DNA from: Bradyrhizobium sp. CCBAU 53421
Lineage (GTDB): Bacteria; Pseudomonadota; Alphaproteobacteria; Rhizobiales; Xanthobacteraceae
NCBI RefSeq assembly: GCF_015291625.1
Contig: NZ_CP030047.1
Location: 3,348,001 to 3,412,000, forward strand
Direction of reading: 5' to 3'
DNA length: 64,000 nucleotides
Shown: positions 42,802 through 50,741 of the stretch, in pieces
Position numbering within the stretch: position 1 is the stretch's first letter
Layout of the letters: every line of letters begins with the position of its first letter
Made by a program: the position numbers and the translations under genes
Notes under the pieces: generated by a model
Told to the model about the DNA's origin: nothing
The model's input: the letters and a program-made list of their open reading frames with translations, nothing else
Databases searched by the model: none

Positions 42802-43072
42802 ATGAGCCATTTCGACGGAGGAGCGCCGGCCGTGCCGTTCGTTCCGTCGACTCCGATTCCGCAGGTGGGGCGGCCCGCGACATTCGACGAGCGCTTCGGG
42901 GCTTTTGCGGGCACGCCTTCGGCTTCGACCAGAGCGGTGGGCCCGTCCAGTGGACAGCCGATGCGATATCTGCCGCCGTCGGTGTTTGGTATTCGGGAGA
43001 CATCCAGCGCGGCAGAATGGCAATCTGAACGCCTGGCTTGCCGACCTGATCAGGGCGCGCCCTCGTCAATGA
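42802..43072 (+). pseudogene. Frameshifted remnant ahead of the terminase fragment
   Basis: From ATG 42802 a frame with normal codon bias encodes a Pro-rich segment (VPFVPSTPIPQVGRPATFDE) up to about 42985. After that the coding-like signal switches to another frame, giving NLNAWLADLIRARPRQ and a TGA at 43072. The simplest reading is a small phage-associated gene broken by a one-base indel. Neither half has a named domain. Confidence 0.35.
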
Positions 43073-43144
43073 TCATTCAAGCGATATGATCGCGGCTCGC
43101 TATCGGGTGGGCGAGCAAGCCGTCGTGCATTACCGAGAGCAGCC

Positions 43145-43867
43145 TTGTCGATCCTGAAAATTCCAACCGCAAAAGTGTTCGAGCCGCTGTTGCAGCCGGC
43201 GCGATACAAGGGAGCATTCGGCGGCCGAGGGTCGGGAAAGTCGCATTTCTTCGGCGAACTCCTGGTCGAGATGTGTCAGGCCGAGCGCGGTACGCTCGCG
43301 GTTTGCATCCGCGAGGCGCAGCGGACGCTGGCGCAATCGTCGAAGCGGCTGATCGAAAGCAAGATTGCGTCGCTTGGCGTCGGCCAGGGGTTCAAGACCT
43401 ATTCGGACAGGATCGCGACGCCCGGTGACGGCGTGGTGATCTTCCGGGGCATGCGGGATCACACGGCGGACTCGATAAAAAGTCTCGAGGGGTTCAAGGT
43501 CGCCTGGATCGACGAGGCGCAATCGCTGAGCGCGCATAGCCTCGCCTTGTTGCGGCCGACGATCCGTGCGCCGGGCTCTGAATTGTGGGCGAGCTGGAAT
43601 CCGCGACGGAAGTCCGATGCGATCGATGACTTCCTTCGGGTACGCCTGCCGCCCGGAGCAATCGTCGTTAATGCGAACTGGCGCGACAATCCGTGGTTTC
43701 CGGCCGTGCTCGATGAAGAATTGCGCGCGGACTTCCAGCACCTCCGGCGGTGGCGAAAGAGCGTAGAGCAGGCGCAAAGCTACACTTTCAAGGCAGTGAT
43801 CACCGTGATCGCCACCGGATTCGTCGGCGCAGTCTGGTTGGGTATCAAGGCCACGCTTGGAAAGTAA
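43145..43867 (+). CDS. Truncated phage terminase large subunit fused to a membrane tail
   Basis: This 240-residue product has the ATPase part of a PBSX-type terminase: Walker A GGRGSGKS (26-33), Walker B VAWIDEAQ (D123, E124) and the coupling motif WASWNP (148-153). The nuclease domain, normally another 200 residues, is missing. Near residue 197 the sequence changes to FQHLRRWRKSVEQAQSYTFK, then a hydrophobic helix (AVITVIATGFVGAVWLGIKA), like the end of a small membrane or holin-like protein. The TTG start gives a family-typical N-terminus. It is probably the product of a deletion joining two phage genes in frame. No packaging activity is expected. Confidence 0.75.
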   Translation: MSILKIPTAKVFEPLLQPARYKGAFGGRGSGKSHFFGELLVEMCQAERGTLAVCIREAQRTLAQSSKRLIESKIASLGVGQGFKTYSDRIATPGDGVVIFRGMRDHTADSIKSLEGFKVAWIDEAQSLSAHSLALLRPTIRAPGSELWASWNPRRKSDAIDDFLRVRLPPGAIVVNANWRDNPWFPAVLDEELRADFQHLRRWRKSVEQAQSYTFKAVITVIATGFVGAVWLGIKATLGK

Positions 43868-43952
43868 TCGGTGTTGCGGGGAGCGAGCGCATCTCCCTCC
43901 AGACGGGAGAGCCAGGTACCTTGACGGGCAATAGAATCTCGAGGTGTGGAGA

Positions 43953-44381
43953 ATGTACAGGATACGCGAGGTTGATCCGCAGGACGAGGAGGTCTCGGAT
44001 GCGCTCGCCGAGCTGCATCAGCTGACCTTCTGCGATGGGACTCGTGTGCCCGACTTCGAGCAGGGGTATTGGTGGATTGCCTTCCGTGGGCTGAAGCCGA
44101 TTGCATTCGCGGGTGTCGTTCCGTCAACCCATGTTGCCAACGCCGGATATCTGTGCCGCGTCGGGGTCGTGATGCAGCATTGCGGCCACGGCCTGCAGGT
44201 GCGGCTTACTCGGGCGCTGGAAGCGCGAGCGCGGCGAGCCGGCTGGAAAGCGATCGTTTCGGATACGACGGACAATCGTTACTCGGCGAACAACTTCATT
44301 CGCCGGGGGTATCGGCTGTTCGAACCTGCCTCGCCCTGGGCATGGCAGCATACGCTGTATTGGCGGAAGGAGCTCGTCTAG
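43953..44381 (+). CDS. GNAT family N-acetyltransferase
   Basis: This 142-residue protein has a GNAT-like core: IAFAGVVPSTHVANAGYLCR, VGVVMQHCGHGLQVRLTRAL (the acetyl-CoA loop region) and SANNFIRRGYRLFEPA. It starts at ATG 43953, with GAGGTG upstream, 85 bp after the terminase fragment. GNAT genes beside terminases are common in alphaproteobacterial prophages. The substrate is unknown. Confidence 0.75.
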   Translation: MYRIREVDPQDEEVSDALAELHQLTFCDGTRVPDFEQGYWWIAFRGLKPIAFAGVVPSTHVANAGYLCRVGVVMQHCGHGLQVRLTRALEARARRAGWKAIVSDTTDNRYSANNFIRRGYRLFEPASPWAWQHTLYWRKELV

Positions 44382-44425
44382 ATTCCGCGTGGTGAATTAG
44401 ATCGTTGCCGACAGCCTGACAACGT

Positions 44426-44459
44426 GGAGCGCCCGGTGGTCGATTGGCTACCGGGCTCC
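44426..44459 (+). terminator. Hairpin after the GNAT gene, weak terminator candidate
   Basis: GGAG and CCCGGT pair with ACCGGG and CTCC around a 12-base loop, with a GC mismatch between the two stems. It is followed by CTCGGCGTTTCC rather than a T-run, so it is only a terminator candidate. Confidence 0.35.
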
Positions 44460-44661
44460 TCGGCGTTTCCGGTTCGTAGGCAGCCCCTTTGGCAAGCCAC
44501 GGTCGCTGGCCAGCACCGCGCATCAAGTCATGGGCGGGAGAATGCTGGAATGCCCTTTCCCGCGCGGACGAAGCATGGCTGAGAGCGTTCCGTCACTGGA
44601 CGCCGGTGGTAGCAATTGAGAGTTCGGCGCTTCGAATTCGCCGGATGGAGGCTTGCGCGTC

Positions 44662-44689
44662 TTGATCTCTGGTGATCGCTCGATAAACT
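44662..44689 (+). promoter_or_regulatory. Promoter candidate with the CTCGATAAAC motif
   Basis: TTGATC (44662-44667) and TAAACT (44684-44689) are 16 bp apart, about 55 bp before the monooxygenase start. ATCGCTCGATAAAC (44675-44688) overlaps the -10 box and recurs with one change at 49295-49308, upstream of the molybdenum hydroxylase operon. It is a candidate operator of the TetR protein encoded in this operon. Confidence 0.45.
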
Positions 44690-44743
44690 GAGCCGATCGG
44701 CCCGGTTGTGCGAATGTTTGGAGATTGAACGAAGGAAGAGACC

Positions 44744-45970
44744 ATGGTTGAGGTTGGCCGCGGGCTCGACGCGAAGGTGCCGCCAGGCCCCGATATGGAT
44801 CGCTATTCGGTCATGGTTGCACGAGCTAGGGCGCTTGTTCCGCTCTTGCGCGAACGGGCACAGCGGACCGAAGACCTGCGCCGCTTGCCGCCCGAGACCG
44901 AGCGAGATTTGCACGATTGTGGGCTTTTCCGAATCCTGCAGCCCAAACGCGTCGGGGGCAGCGAGCTCGATTATGTTGCGCTGGTCGATTGCGCCGACGC
45001 CCTGGGGCAGGGCGACGCCTCGGTCTCCTGGAACTTTGCCAATCTTGCGAGCCACCACTGGATGCTGGGTATGTTCGCGCCCGAGGCGCAGAGCGCCGTG
45101 TGGGACGACAATCCCGATACGCTGATAGCATCTTCCTTTGTGTTCCCGGCAGGTCGAGCCAGGAAGACAAGCGGCGGATATATGCTGAGCGGTCATTGGC
45201 CGTTCTCGTCCGGGGTAGAAGCATGCGGGTGGAACATGCTCGCGAGCGTAGTTGCCTCGGATGATGAGGCTGACGGCGTCGAGTATCGGCTGTTCCTGCT
45301 CAACAAACGCGACTACAGCATCGACGACACTTGGAACGCGGCGGGCCTGCGCGGAACAGGATCGAACGATGTGCGGGTAACCGACGCATTCGTTCCCGAG
45401 CACATGACCGTTGCCGTCAGCGATCTTGCCGGCGGCGCAACGCCAGGCAGTGTCGCTGATCCGAATGCGCTCTACATGCTTCCGGTTTTCTCGTTGTTTC
45501 CCTACGTGCTGTCTGGTGTCGGTCTGGGGAATGCCCAGGCTTGCCTTGACGATTACGTCGAGATCGCGCGCCACCGCGCCTCAACATATAACCGGGCTAA
45601 GATCGGTGACCTGCAGAGCACACAGATCAAGATTGCCGAGGCATCCGCGAAAGTAGATGCAGCGCGGCTGATCATGCGCACGAATTGCATTGAGGTGCTT
45701 GCGGAGGTCCGGCGTGGCGAGATCCCGAGCATTGCGGCGAAGACGAAGCTCCGGCGCGATGGCGCGTTCGCGGTCAATCTATGTACCGAGGCGGTGTCAC
45801 TGCTATTTGCAGCGAGCGGGGCGCGCAGCTTGTTTAGCTCGGGTGCATTGCAGCGCCAATTCCGCGATGCACACGCGGTGAACTCACACCTTGCCTTCAA
45901 CTTCGACGCGGCGGGCACCAATTACGGGCGGGTGGCTCTTGGGTTGCCGTCTGAAAACCTGACGCTTTGA
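44744..45970 (+). CDS. Acyl-CoA dehydrogenase-fold flavin-dependent monooxygenase
   Basis: This 408-residue protein has the acyl-CoA dehydrogenase fold in the form used by two-component (group D) monooxygenases: LFRILQPKRVGGSELDYVAL, GDASVSWNFANLASHHWMLG, SGHWPFSSGVEACGWNML and AGLRGTGSNDVRVTDAFVPE. Relatives include HsaA, DszC and HpaB-like hydroxylases, which use reduced flavin from a partner. The partner is probably the flavin reductase gene that starts 10 bp downstream. AAGGAAGAG precedes ATG 44744. The substrate, probably aromatic or heteroaromatic, is unknown. Confidence 0.87.
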   Translation: MVEVGRGLDAKVPPGPDMDRYSVMVARARALVPLLRERAQRTEDLRRLPPETERDLHDCGLFRILQPKRVGGSELDYVALVDCADALGQGDASVSWNFANLASHHWMLGMFAPEAQSAVWDDNPDTLIASSFVFPAGRARKTSGGYMLSGHWPFSSGVEACGWNMLASVVASDDEADGVEYRLFLLNKRDYSIDDTWNAAGLRGTGSNDVRVTDAFVPEHMTVAVSDLAGGATPGSVADPNALYMLPVFSLFPYVLSGVGLGNAQACLDDYVEIARHRASTYNRAKIGDLQSTQIKIAEASAKVDAARLIMRTNCIEVLAEVRRGEIPSIAAKTKLRRDGAFAVNLCTEAVSLLFAASGARSLFSSGALQRQFRDAHAVNSHLAFNFDAAGTNYGRVALGLPSENLTL

Positions 45971-45980
45971 GGCTGGCCGG

Positions 45981-46535
45981 ATGTCCGACTCACCCAAACA
46001 TCCGCCGGATCCGGCCAGTGAGCTCGCAAGCGACGGTTCGACGATCGATCCTCGTGACTTCCGCAGTGCGCTCGGTACGTTTGCAACCGGTGTGACGATC
46101 GTGACCGCGATGTCGGCCGAAGGACGGCCGTACGGAATTACTTGCAATTCCTTTGCGTCGGTGTCGCTTAATCCGCCACTGGTGCTGTGGAGCCTGGGGA
46201 TGTTTTCGCAGGGACTGCCGATCTTCCAGAATGCCAGCCATTTCACGGTCAATGTTCTCGACATGTCACAGCAGACGTTGGCGACGCAGTTTGCCAGGTC
46301 GTCGGGTGACAAGTTCGCGGGTGTGAGCTGGAAACCAGGTCTTGGGAATGCCCCTGTGCTTGACGGTGTGGTCGCTAATTTTCAATGCCGTGCCGCCAAC
46401 CGCTACTACGGGGGAGATCATGTCATTTTCCTGGGAGCGGTGGAAGCGTACGCCTACAACCGGAACAATCCGCTGTTGTTCGCGCGGGGAGGTTTTGGCC
46501 GGTTCCAGGCTGACGATGATGGCAACGCATCATGA
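45981..46535 (+). CDS. Flavin reductase-like protein (monooxygenase partner)
   Basis: This 184-residue flavin reductase domain protein contains FRSALGTFATGVTIVTAMSA, YGITCNSFASVSLNPPLVLW and a C-terminal AVEAYAYNRNNPLLFARGGF. It supplies FADH2 or FMNH2 to the preceding monooxygenase. It is followed by the TetR gene with a 4-bp overlap. The LLM-type oxidoreductase at 48116-49210 could also use its reduced flavin. Confidence 0.9.
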   Translation: MSDSPKHPPDPASELASDGSTIDPRDFRSALGTFATGVTIVTAMSAEGRPYGITCNSFASVSLNPPLVLWSLGMFSQGLPIFQNASHFTVNVLDMSQQTLATQFARSSGDKFAGVSWKPGLGNAPVLDGVVANFQCRAANRYYGGDHVIFLGAVEAYAYNRNNPLLFARGGFGRFQADDDGNAS

Positions 46536-47218
46536 ACCGAAAGACACCCGCCAAGCGAGCACATGCCAAGCAGAAGCGGTTATCAGCCGACGATCGTCGC
46601 AGTGAATTCGTCACCAAGGCAACCGAGCTCTTTGCCGAGGAAGGGTTTGGCGGGGGTACGCGTGCCTTGGCGCGCAAGCTCGGCGTAACCCAGCCGCTGC
46701 TTTATCGCTACTTTCCGAGCAAGGATGATCTCATCAAGGAGGTCTACCGCAAGGTCTATCTGGAGCCCTTGGAGATCGGTTGGGAGAAATTGCTCTCGGA
46801 TCGGTCGCGTCCGATTCGTGTGCGGCTGCAGGAATTCTACGAAGTTTATACGGATGCGATCTTCAACCGCAGATGGCTCAGAATCTATCTCTACTCCGGC
46901 CTGAAGGGACTCGATATCAACCGTTGGTATGTCGGCATGGTCAAGGACAAGATATTGACGCGCATTCTCAGGGAATGCCGCTACGACGCCGGCCTCGCGA
47001 CCCAAAGCAGGCCCAGCGCCGCCGAACTGGAGCTGGCCTGGGTGTTTCACGGCGGGATCTTCTATTACGGCGTGCGCAAGTACATCTACGAAGCGCCCGT
47101 CCTCGAGGACAAGGCGCAGATGATCAGTGATGCGCTGGATATCTTCCTTGCGGGATTTGAGAGGATGGCGGAAAGCGCGACCGACCGTCGACGAGCGCCG
47201 ATCAAAATCGTCGGTTGA
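46532..47218 (+). CDS. TetR family transcriptional regulator
   Basis: This 228-residue protein has a basic N-terminal extension and a TetR helix-turn-helix (TRALARKLGVTQPLLYRYFP). The C-terminal domain contains FNRRWLRIYLYSGLKGLDIN, a pattern seen in regulators of degradative oxygenases. It overlaps the flavin reductase gene (ATGA) and converges with the deacetylase-like gene 6 bp away. The CTCGATAAAC motifs at 44675 and 49295 are its most likely binding sites. Confidence 0.9.
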   Translation: MNRKTPAKRAHAKQKRLSADDRRSEFVTKATELFAEEGFGGGTRALARKLGVTQPLLYRYFPSKDDLIKEVYRKVYLEPLEIGWEKLLSDRSRPIRVRLQEFYEVYTDAIFNRRWLRIYLYSGLKGLDINRWYVGMVKDKILTRILRECRYDAGLATQSRPSAAELELAWVFHGGIFYYGVRKYIYEAPVLEDKAQMISDALDIFLAGFERMAESATDRRRAPIKIVG

Positions 47219-47224
47219 GCCGCG

Positions 47225-48100
47225 CTACCTTACCGCCATCTGATCCCGATACCAATCTCCAATCTGGCTCGCTGTCATCAGCGCTACGCCATCATGGCCG
47301 ATGACGTAATCGAGCAGGGCCTCCAGGTACTTGATTCGATGCGGCACCCCCGTGATGTAGGGATGCACCGAGATCGCCATGATCCGCGCGTTCTCGGCGC
47401 CTTCGAGATACAGCCGATCGAACTGGTCGGTACAGCGCGTCAGGAACTGCTCCGATGGGAGGTGCTGCAGCGCGTGAATGACAATGTCGTTGGTCTCGAC
47501 GGAATAGGGAATCGTGGTCACAGTTCCGTACGGCGTGGCGATATCCTGCGGAAGATCGTCGATTACCCAGTCGGCCACATATTCAATCCCGTTGAGGCGC
47601 AGCAGTTCGAGTGTTTCTTCGGTCTCCGTCAAGCCCGGGCTTTCCCATGATCGCGGTGCCTTTCCAGTAAATCCAGCAATTGTGTCGACCGCACGCTTGA
47701 TCGCGTCCGCCTGGTTCTCGACCTTGTGCATCGGGCCCTGGACAAAGCCGTGTCCCATGAATTCGAAGCCCGCTTCGCGCGCCGCCGACGCCACGCGTGG
47801 ATAGCTGTTGCAGACGTTTGCATTCGTGGCCAGCGTCACCGGTATCTTTCGGTCGGTGAGGGCCTTGAATTGCCGCCAGAAGCCGGCGCGCATGCCGTAT
47901 TCGTGCCACGACCAGTTCGGCACGTCAGGCAACAGTGGCTGGCCCATCGGTGGACTCAGCACGGTGCGTGGCATCGCATTTTCGATACGCCATTCCTCGA
48001 CATTGAGGATGACCCAGACGGCGAGTTTCTTGCCATCGGGCAATGTCAGTTTCGGTCGGTCGACCTGAGCCTGGTACGGAATACGATCAGTGAAAGCCAC
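47225..48100 (-). CDS. Polysaccharide deacetylase-fold hydrolase (PuuE/cyclic imidase-like)
   Basis: This 291-residue NodB-fold protein lacks a signal peptide and contains VWVILNVEEWRIEN, ATNANVCNSYPRVASAAREA, FEFMGHGFVQGPMHK and a C-terminal ISVHPYITGVPHRIKYLE. Cytoplasmic members such as PuuE allantoinase and cyclic imide hydrolases open cyclic amides rather than deacetylate sugars. GTG 48100 has AGGGAA 8 bp upstream. The gene lies 15 bp after the LLM oxidoreductase gene in one operon, which supports a ring-opening or amide-hydrolysis step in a heterocycle pathway. Confidence 0.85.
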   Translation of the reverse strand: MAFTDRIPYQAQVDRPKLTLPDGKKLAVWVILNVEEWRIENAMPRTVLSPPMGQPLLPDVPNWSWHEYGMRAGFWRQFKALTDRKIPVTLATNANVCNSYPRVASAAREAGFEFMGHGFVQGPMHKVENQADAIKRAVDTIAGFTGKAPRSWESPGLTETEETLELLRLNGIEYVADWVIDDLPQDIATPYGTVTTIPYSVETNDIVIHALQHLPSEQFLTRCTDQFDRLYLEGAENARIMAISVHPYITGVPHRIKYLEALLDYVIGHDGVALMTASQIGDWYRDQMAVR

Positions 48101-48115
48101 GTTGAAGTTCCCTGG

Positions 48116-49210
48116 TCACGCGGATGATCCGGCGGCGGCGTTGATCTGTGGCAAGACCTTCTCGGCCATCAGGATCATCGATTGACGACCAAGCTCGCGA
48201 TCCTTCCAGTCCTTACCGGCATAGAGCAAGGTTCCGAAGATGCCGATCTCTTCCTGGAACATCAGCAGCTGGTCGGCCACGCTTTCGGGTGTGCCGTAGA
48301 TGATCAGCCTGTCGCAGATCGACTCGAGGGTGACCTCCGAGTCCGGTTGATCCCGTCGTGTCTTGAACAATTCGAGCCGGCCGCTGCGTTTCAGTTTCGT
48401 GAACAGCTGGTGATAATAGTACACGTAGGGACTGTCAGGCGACGTGGCATAGGCCCTCGCCGTTGCTGCGTCTTTTGCCACGAACACGCTCTTGGCGACA
48501 CGCCAATTGGCGGTGTCGACGACCCGGTTCACACGCTCGCAACCCTCGACATATTTGGGCCAGTGGCTCTTCACCCAGGCAGGCATCAGGAAGTTCGCCG
48601 AGATCGGATCCCAGCCGCGCGCCGCGGCTTCCGTGACGCCCTTCGAGAATGGCGCAACCGCGGTCACCACGATCGGTGGGTGAGGGGTCTGCAGGGGGCG
48701 AGCCACGATTCCCTGGCCGATGTCCTCGATCAGAGTTTTCTTGACCGAGACATTCCAATATTTGCCTTGCAGATCATACGGCGGCGTCCGCGCCCAGATT
48801 TCGAGGACCTGGTTGATCGCCTCGAGGAACATCGCATTGCGGTCGGCATCGAGATTGCCGAAAACTTCCGCGTCAGACAGCAATCCCCCCGGGCTAATTC
48901 CAAGAATGAAGCGGCCATCAAGCATGTGATCGAGCATGGCGACGGAAGCGGCGACCGATGCCGGATGAGTGTTCGGCATGTTGATGGTACCGGTTCCAAG
49001 CTTGATCTGCCTGGTTGCGGCCGCGAGCCAGGCAATGAAGGCGATACTCGAGGTGATGTTCTCGGCTTTGTCGGTGACATGTTCGCCGACATATGCCTCG
49101 GTGAACCCGAGCTCATCCGCGAGCAGGAAGGCTTCACGATCCTCCCGGAGCGATTGCCGCCAATCCTTCTCGAGAGGATGGATCGGCATCGTAAAGAAGC
49201 CGAGCTTCAT
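48116..49210 (-). CDS. LLM class flavin-dependent oxidoreductase
   Basis: This 364-residue bacterial luciferase-like monooxygenase begins MKLGFFTMPIHPLEKDW and has LGFTEAYVGEHVTDKAENIT, IKLGTGTINMPNTHPASVAA and ARPLQTPHPPIVVTAVAP. Relatives include limonene and N-heterocycle monooxygenases that use reduced FMN. ATG 49210 has GGAGG upstream, and the longer open frame has no support. It is divergent from the molybdenum hydroxylase operon, sharing a 167-bp control region with the CTCGATAAAC motif. Confidence 0.88.
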   Translation of the reverse strand: MKLGFFTMPIHPLEKDWRQSLREDREAFLLADELGFTEAYVGEHVTDKAENITSSIAFIAWLAAATRQIKLGTGTINMPNTHPASVAASVAMLDHMLDGRFILGISPGGLLSDAEVFGNLDADRNAMFLEAINQVLEIWARTPPYDLQGKYWNVSVKKTLIEDIGQGIVARPLQTPHPPIVVTAVAPFSKGVTEAAARGWDPISANFLMPAWVKSHWPKYVEGCERVNRVVDTANWRVAKSVFVAKDAATARAYATSPDSPYVYYYHQLFTKLKRSGRLELFKTRRDQPDSEVTLESICDRLIIYGTPESVADQLLMFQEEIGIFGTLLYAGKDWKDRELGRQSMILMAEKVLPQINAAAGSSA

Positions 49211-49294
49211 GATCCGCCTCCCTGCGCGTTGAACTTTAGTTGGCCAGGAACCTGCGACCTTCCCGTGCCGAAGACAAGCCCTGCCGCACAAATA

Positions 49295-49308
49295 ATCACT
49301 CGATAAAC
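49295..49308. promoter_or_regulatory. Second copy of the CTCGATAAAC motif
   Basis: ATCACTCGATAAAC differs at one base from the copy at 44675-44688. It lies in the divergent control region of the LLM and molybdenum hydroxylase operons, 5 bp upstream of a TTGACC box. Sharing between two control regions of one catabolic island suggests a common regulator. Confidence 0.45.
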
Positions 49309-49312
49309 AAGC

Positions 49313-49341
49313 TTGACCTTTGAATAGGGCGGCCCTCTAAT
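49313..49341 (+). promoter_or_regulatory. Promoter of the molybdenum hydroxylase operon
   Basis: TTGACC (49313-49318) and TCTAAT (49336-49341) are separated by 17 bp. The start site would be near 49348, about 30 bp before ATG 49378. Confidence 0.6.
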
Positions 49342-49377
49342 CGGGCAAACCAAAATTGGCCGGGAGGCCACGCCCGC

Positions 49378-50259
49378 ATGAAAGCCGCGGCTTTCGCCTA
49401 CGCCCGCGCGACCAGCGTCGTGAATGCGCTGGAGCTGCTTGCTGCGCATGGTGACAGGGCGAAGGTTCTGTCGGGTGGCCAGAGCCTGATGCCGGCGATG
49501 AACCTGCGGCTTTTGTCTCCCGACGTTCTGGTGGATATTGGCGGTCTTGCCGAGTTACGTGGCATCGCGGTGAGAGGAAACCTGCTGGTCGTTGGCGCGC
49601 TGACCAGGCATGTCGATTTGCTCAGATCGCCGGAGATTGCGCTGCACGCGCCGCTATTGCGCGATGCCGTTGCCCACGTTGCTCATCCCGCAATCCGCAA
49701 TCGCGGGACGATTGGCGGCAGCCTCGCGCACGCCGATCCGGCATCGGAACTGCCGGCCTGTGTTGTCGCACTCGGTGCCACGATCGTTGTTCGTGGCCCG
49801 GCCGGTGAGCGCCGGATTGCTGCGCCGGAGTTTTTCAAGGGAATCTACGAGACGGCGCTGTCGCCGGACGAGTTACTGGTCGCGGTCGAGGTGCCGGTCG
49901 CAGGCAACGGCGCGTCATTCTTCTTTCAGGAGTATGCCCGGCGGCATGGTGACTATGCCGTCGTTGGTCTCGCCGCGCGTGCTGTTGTTGCCGCCGGCAG
50001 GTTCTCGGATCTTCGGCTCGGCTTCTTTGCCGTTGGCGACCGACCGCTGCTCGCAGCGGCCGCCGGGAAGCTGATCAACGCATCCGTGACATCTGCTTTG
50101 CTCGCGGAGGCGGCGACAGCGCTGGCTGATGAGCTCGATCCGCAGGAAGATCAGCAGGCGAGCCCGGCGATGCGACGATACCTCGCCGTAGTCTTGCTGC
50201 GGCGCTGCGTGGCTGCGTTACTGGCGCGGCCCGAACTGGAAGCAGGAGTGACCAGGTGA
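49378..50259 (+). CDS. FAD-binding subunit of a xanthine dehydrogenase-family hydroxylase
   Basis: This 293-residue protein is a CoxM/CutM-type FAD subunit with LSGGQSLMPAMNLRLLSPDV and TIGGSLAHADPASELPACVV, the two FAD-contacting loops of the family. It transfers electrons from the iron-sulfur subunit to an acceptor. It is the first gene of the operon, and its stop overlaps the GTG start of the iron-sulfur subunit. Confidence 0.92.
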   Translation: MKAAAFAYARATSVVNALELLAAHGDRAKVLSGGQSLMPAMNLRLLSPDVLVDIGGLAELRGIAVRGNLLVVGALTRHVDLLRSPEIALHAPLLRDAVAHVAHPAIRNRGTIGGSLAHADPASELPACVVALGATIVVRGPAGERRIAAPEFFKGIYETALSPDELLVAVEVPVAGNGASFFFQEYARRHGDYAVVGLAARAVVAAGRFSDLRLGFFAVGDRPLLAAAAGKLINASVTSALLAEAATALADELDPQEDQQASPAMRRYLAVVLLRRCVAALLARPELEAGVTR

Positions 50260-50741
50260 GCGCTCCGGTGCCCATTTCACTTCTTGTCAACGGCGAGCGC
50301 ATCGATGCCTTTGTCCTGCCGCGGCTCAACCTCGCCGATTTCCTCCGCGAAAATCTCAAGCTGACTGGAACCCATGTCGGTTGCGAGCACGGCGTTTGCG
50401 GTGCGTGTACCGTGCGGATCGATGGTGAGATCGTTCGCTCCTGCCTGATGCTGGCGGTCCAGGCGGAGGGGACGTCGGTCGAGACAGTCGAGGGGTTGTC
50501 CGACAGCGGCGAAATCGCCGACCTTCAGGCGGCATTTCGCGAACGTAACGCATTGCAGTGCGGTTACTGTACGCCTGGGATGCTGATGACGGCGCAAGAC
50601 TTGCTGAAGCATTTTCCCGCGCCTGATCGCCAGGCGATCCGCGAGCACCTCTCCGGCAATTATTGCCGCTGCACTGGTTATCAGGCCATCGTGGATGCCG
50701 TGGAGGCAACGGCCAAGAGGCGCGCGGAGCAGCGTGTATGA
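50256..50741 (+). CDS. (2Fe-2S)-binding subunit of a molybdenum hydroxylase
   Basis: This 161-residue protein has a plant-ferredoxin-type cluster motif (GCEHGVCGACTVRIDGE...RSC) and the second helical cluster motif (QCGYCTPGM...YCRCTGY), as in CoxS and related small subunits. GTG 50256 overlaps the previous stop and ATG 50738 of the large subunit overlaps this stop, so all three subunits are coupled. It relays electrons from the molybdenum centre to FAD. Confidence 0.93.
   Translation: MSAPVPISLLVNGERIDAFVLPRLNLADFLRENLKLTGTHVGCEHGVCGACTVRIDGEIVRSCLMLAVQAEGTSVETVEGLSDSGEIADLQAAFRERNALQCGYCTPGMLMTAQDLLKHFPAPDRQAIREHLSGNYCRCTGYQAIVDAVEATAKRRAEQRV

Larger units (their letters stand above)
44382..44743. 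other. Intergenic region before the monooxygenase operon
   Basis: These 362 bp carry a hairpin after the GNAT gene and the promoter of the flavin monooxygenase operon, listed separately. Several short open frames here show no ribosome site or coding bias. Confidence 0.5.
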
